Assembly: GCA_918807975.1 (NCBI GenBank)
Contig: OU964921.1
Coordinates: 7,969,498-8,033,497 of the forward strand
Origin: Aplidium turbinatum
Taxonomy: Eukaryota; Chordata; Ascidiacea; Aplousobranchia; Polyclinidae
Length of the DNA stretch: 64,000 nt
Direction of reading: 5' to 3'
Part shown: one piece after another, positions 63,149 through 64,000 of the stretch
Numbering within the stretch: the stretch's first letter is position 1
Layout: the number at the start of each line of letters is the position of its first letter
Notes under the pieces: generated by a model
The model's input: only the letters and a program-made list of their open reading frames with translations
Databases searched by the model: none
What the model was told of the DNA's origin: nothing
Translations under genes and position numbers: made by a program

Positions 63149-64000
63149 GATAAAACGAAGGCGTTTTATGACATTTTTGAATCTGGGAAAGCAAGTTTGA
63201 TAGTTGCTTACCTGGAGCCTCAGTTCATTCATAGCTTGTCACGCCAGTGTCGGAGCCATGTAAGAGCATTGTTTGTAATGTTTTTGAGGTCGTTGTCATC
63301 ACATGAAGGGCTAAGGGGGCAGTTGGTGAGGATGTGCTTCATCGTCTGATTGTCTAGGCCGCAATCACACGTTGGGTCAGGAGTCATCTTCCATCGGAAA
63401 AGATTGCTTTTATTTCTCCCGACTCCGCAGCGGGCTCTGTTTAGGCAGCACCACTCTCTTCTCTCAAGGGTGGGAGTTTGTTGTAGACTTTCGGAAGGAC
63501 TTGGGATGGCAGGATGTTGTGTCCTATCGGGCTCAGAAGTCCACATTTCTAGTCGTGCAGCTGTCGCGCTTGTGTGTTCCAATGGGCCGACTTTGATGAA
63601 GCTTTTGCGTGACTTGAGTCTTGCTGGAATAAGTTTGTGTTCATAGAGAGGGTGGCGTTGGTCGGATATTTGTTTTACTCTTTCCTTTTTTGTAGCGACT
63701 TCTCTTCGGATATGAGGTGGAGCTATAGTTGCTAAGTTATAGAGGTCGGAGATTGGTGTTGGACGGAGTGTGCCAGTTATGATTTTACATGCTTGGTTTA
63801 ATTCGGAGTCAATTACTTTGGTGTGGCTTGACCTAGCCCATACTGGAGTGCAGTATTCAGCGGTCGAATAACAGAGAGCCAGTGCTGTTTGCTTCAGTGT
63901 GTGCTCATCTGCTCCCCAGTTTGAGTTTCCCAGCTTTTGCAAAAAGTTATTGCGAGCAGATAATTTTTTCTTAAGCTTAAGTAGGTGTGTCTTATAGGAT
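63149..64000 (-). mobile_element. LINE 3' part running off the right edge
   Basis: The minus strand is open for 237 codons (63942-63229): LALCYSTAEYCTPVWARSSH, CKIITGTLRPTPISDLYNLA, REWCCLNRARCGVGRN and the zinc finger CDCGLDNQTMKHILTNC, ending WLRHWRDKL then stop. This is the post-RT region of the same Jockey/CR1-like family as 15849-16960, but far better preserved, so it may be a recent insertion. RT proper lies beyond the edge. Confidence 0.85.

Noticed and set aside
1-64000. CRISPR arrays, prokaryotic operons or riboswitches
   Set aside because: The spliced gelsolin gene and eukaryotic transposons show this is animal nuclear DNA; the tandem repeats seen lack unique spacers.

Overview
The window looks like nuclear DNA of a metazoan, probably an invertebrate. 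It is AT-rich, has short phase-consistent GT-AG introns, and is packed with nested transposable elements: hAT families and MITEs, P-element-like and mariner-like DNA transposons, a Penelope-like element, several LINEs, tRNA-derived SINEs and Ty3/Gypsy fossils. The palindromic word TAGGCCTA and relatives (TAGCCTAC, GTAGGCTA) recur throughout. A tunicate or another non-vertebrate deuterostome is possible, but the sequence does not settle the species.

Two host genes can be supported. The 3' half of a gelsolin-family gene (+ strand, 2976-14320) has nine exons that join in frame into 416 codons covering the end of repeat G3 and all of G4-G6, with no villin headpiece. Upstream exons must lie beyond the left edge, past a Gypsy element and a hAT remnant at 1-2597. 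A second host gene lies on the minus strand (28070-33095); three exons are visible, encoding a coiled-coil segment and a short C-terminus, and I do not recognise it.

Layout. 1-2.6 kb: Gypsy LTR element inserted beside a ZBED/SCAND3-type hAT tail. 3-14.3 kb: gelsolin, whose introns hold a 217-bp palindromic MITE with 9-bp target duplication, SINEs and five hAT-type elements, one nested in another with clean 8-bp duplications. 14.3-23.2 kb: a hAT-bounded composite containing a LINE, a second LINE, a Gypsy fragment split by a SINE, and a GTF2IRD2-type hAT. 23.2-33.5 kb: mostly unassigned AT-rich DNA, the coiled-coil gene, an inverted tandem array, a LINE tail with a (GGAAT)n-ended MITE, and a telomere-like minisatellite. 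34.2-39.1 kb: a P-element-like transposon cut by a Penelope-like element (itself holding a SINE) and by a further 2.7-kb insert. A second P-like fragment follows at 40.3-40.9 kb. 45.6-49.4 kb: a LINE interrupted by a 2.8-kb DNA transposon with about 275-bp inverted repeats, 8-bp target duplication and a transposase remnant of unresolved superfamily; this is the most interesting candidate. 49.8-61.6 kb: dense hAT MITEs, LINE ends, a split LTR remnant and a 3.1-kb TA-flanked element. 63.1-64 kb: a LINE running off the right edge.

Most predicted reading frames over 60 codons here are transposon pieces or chance. Family names rest on protein motifs, terminal repeats and target-site duplications read by eye; no database search was run.
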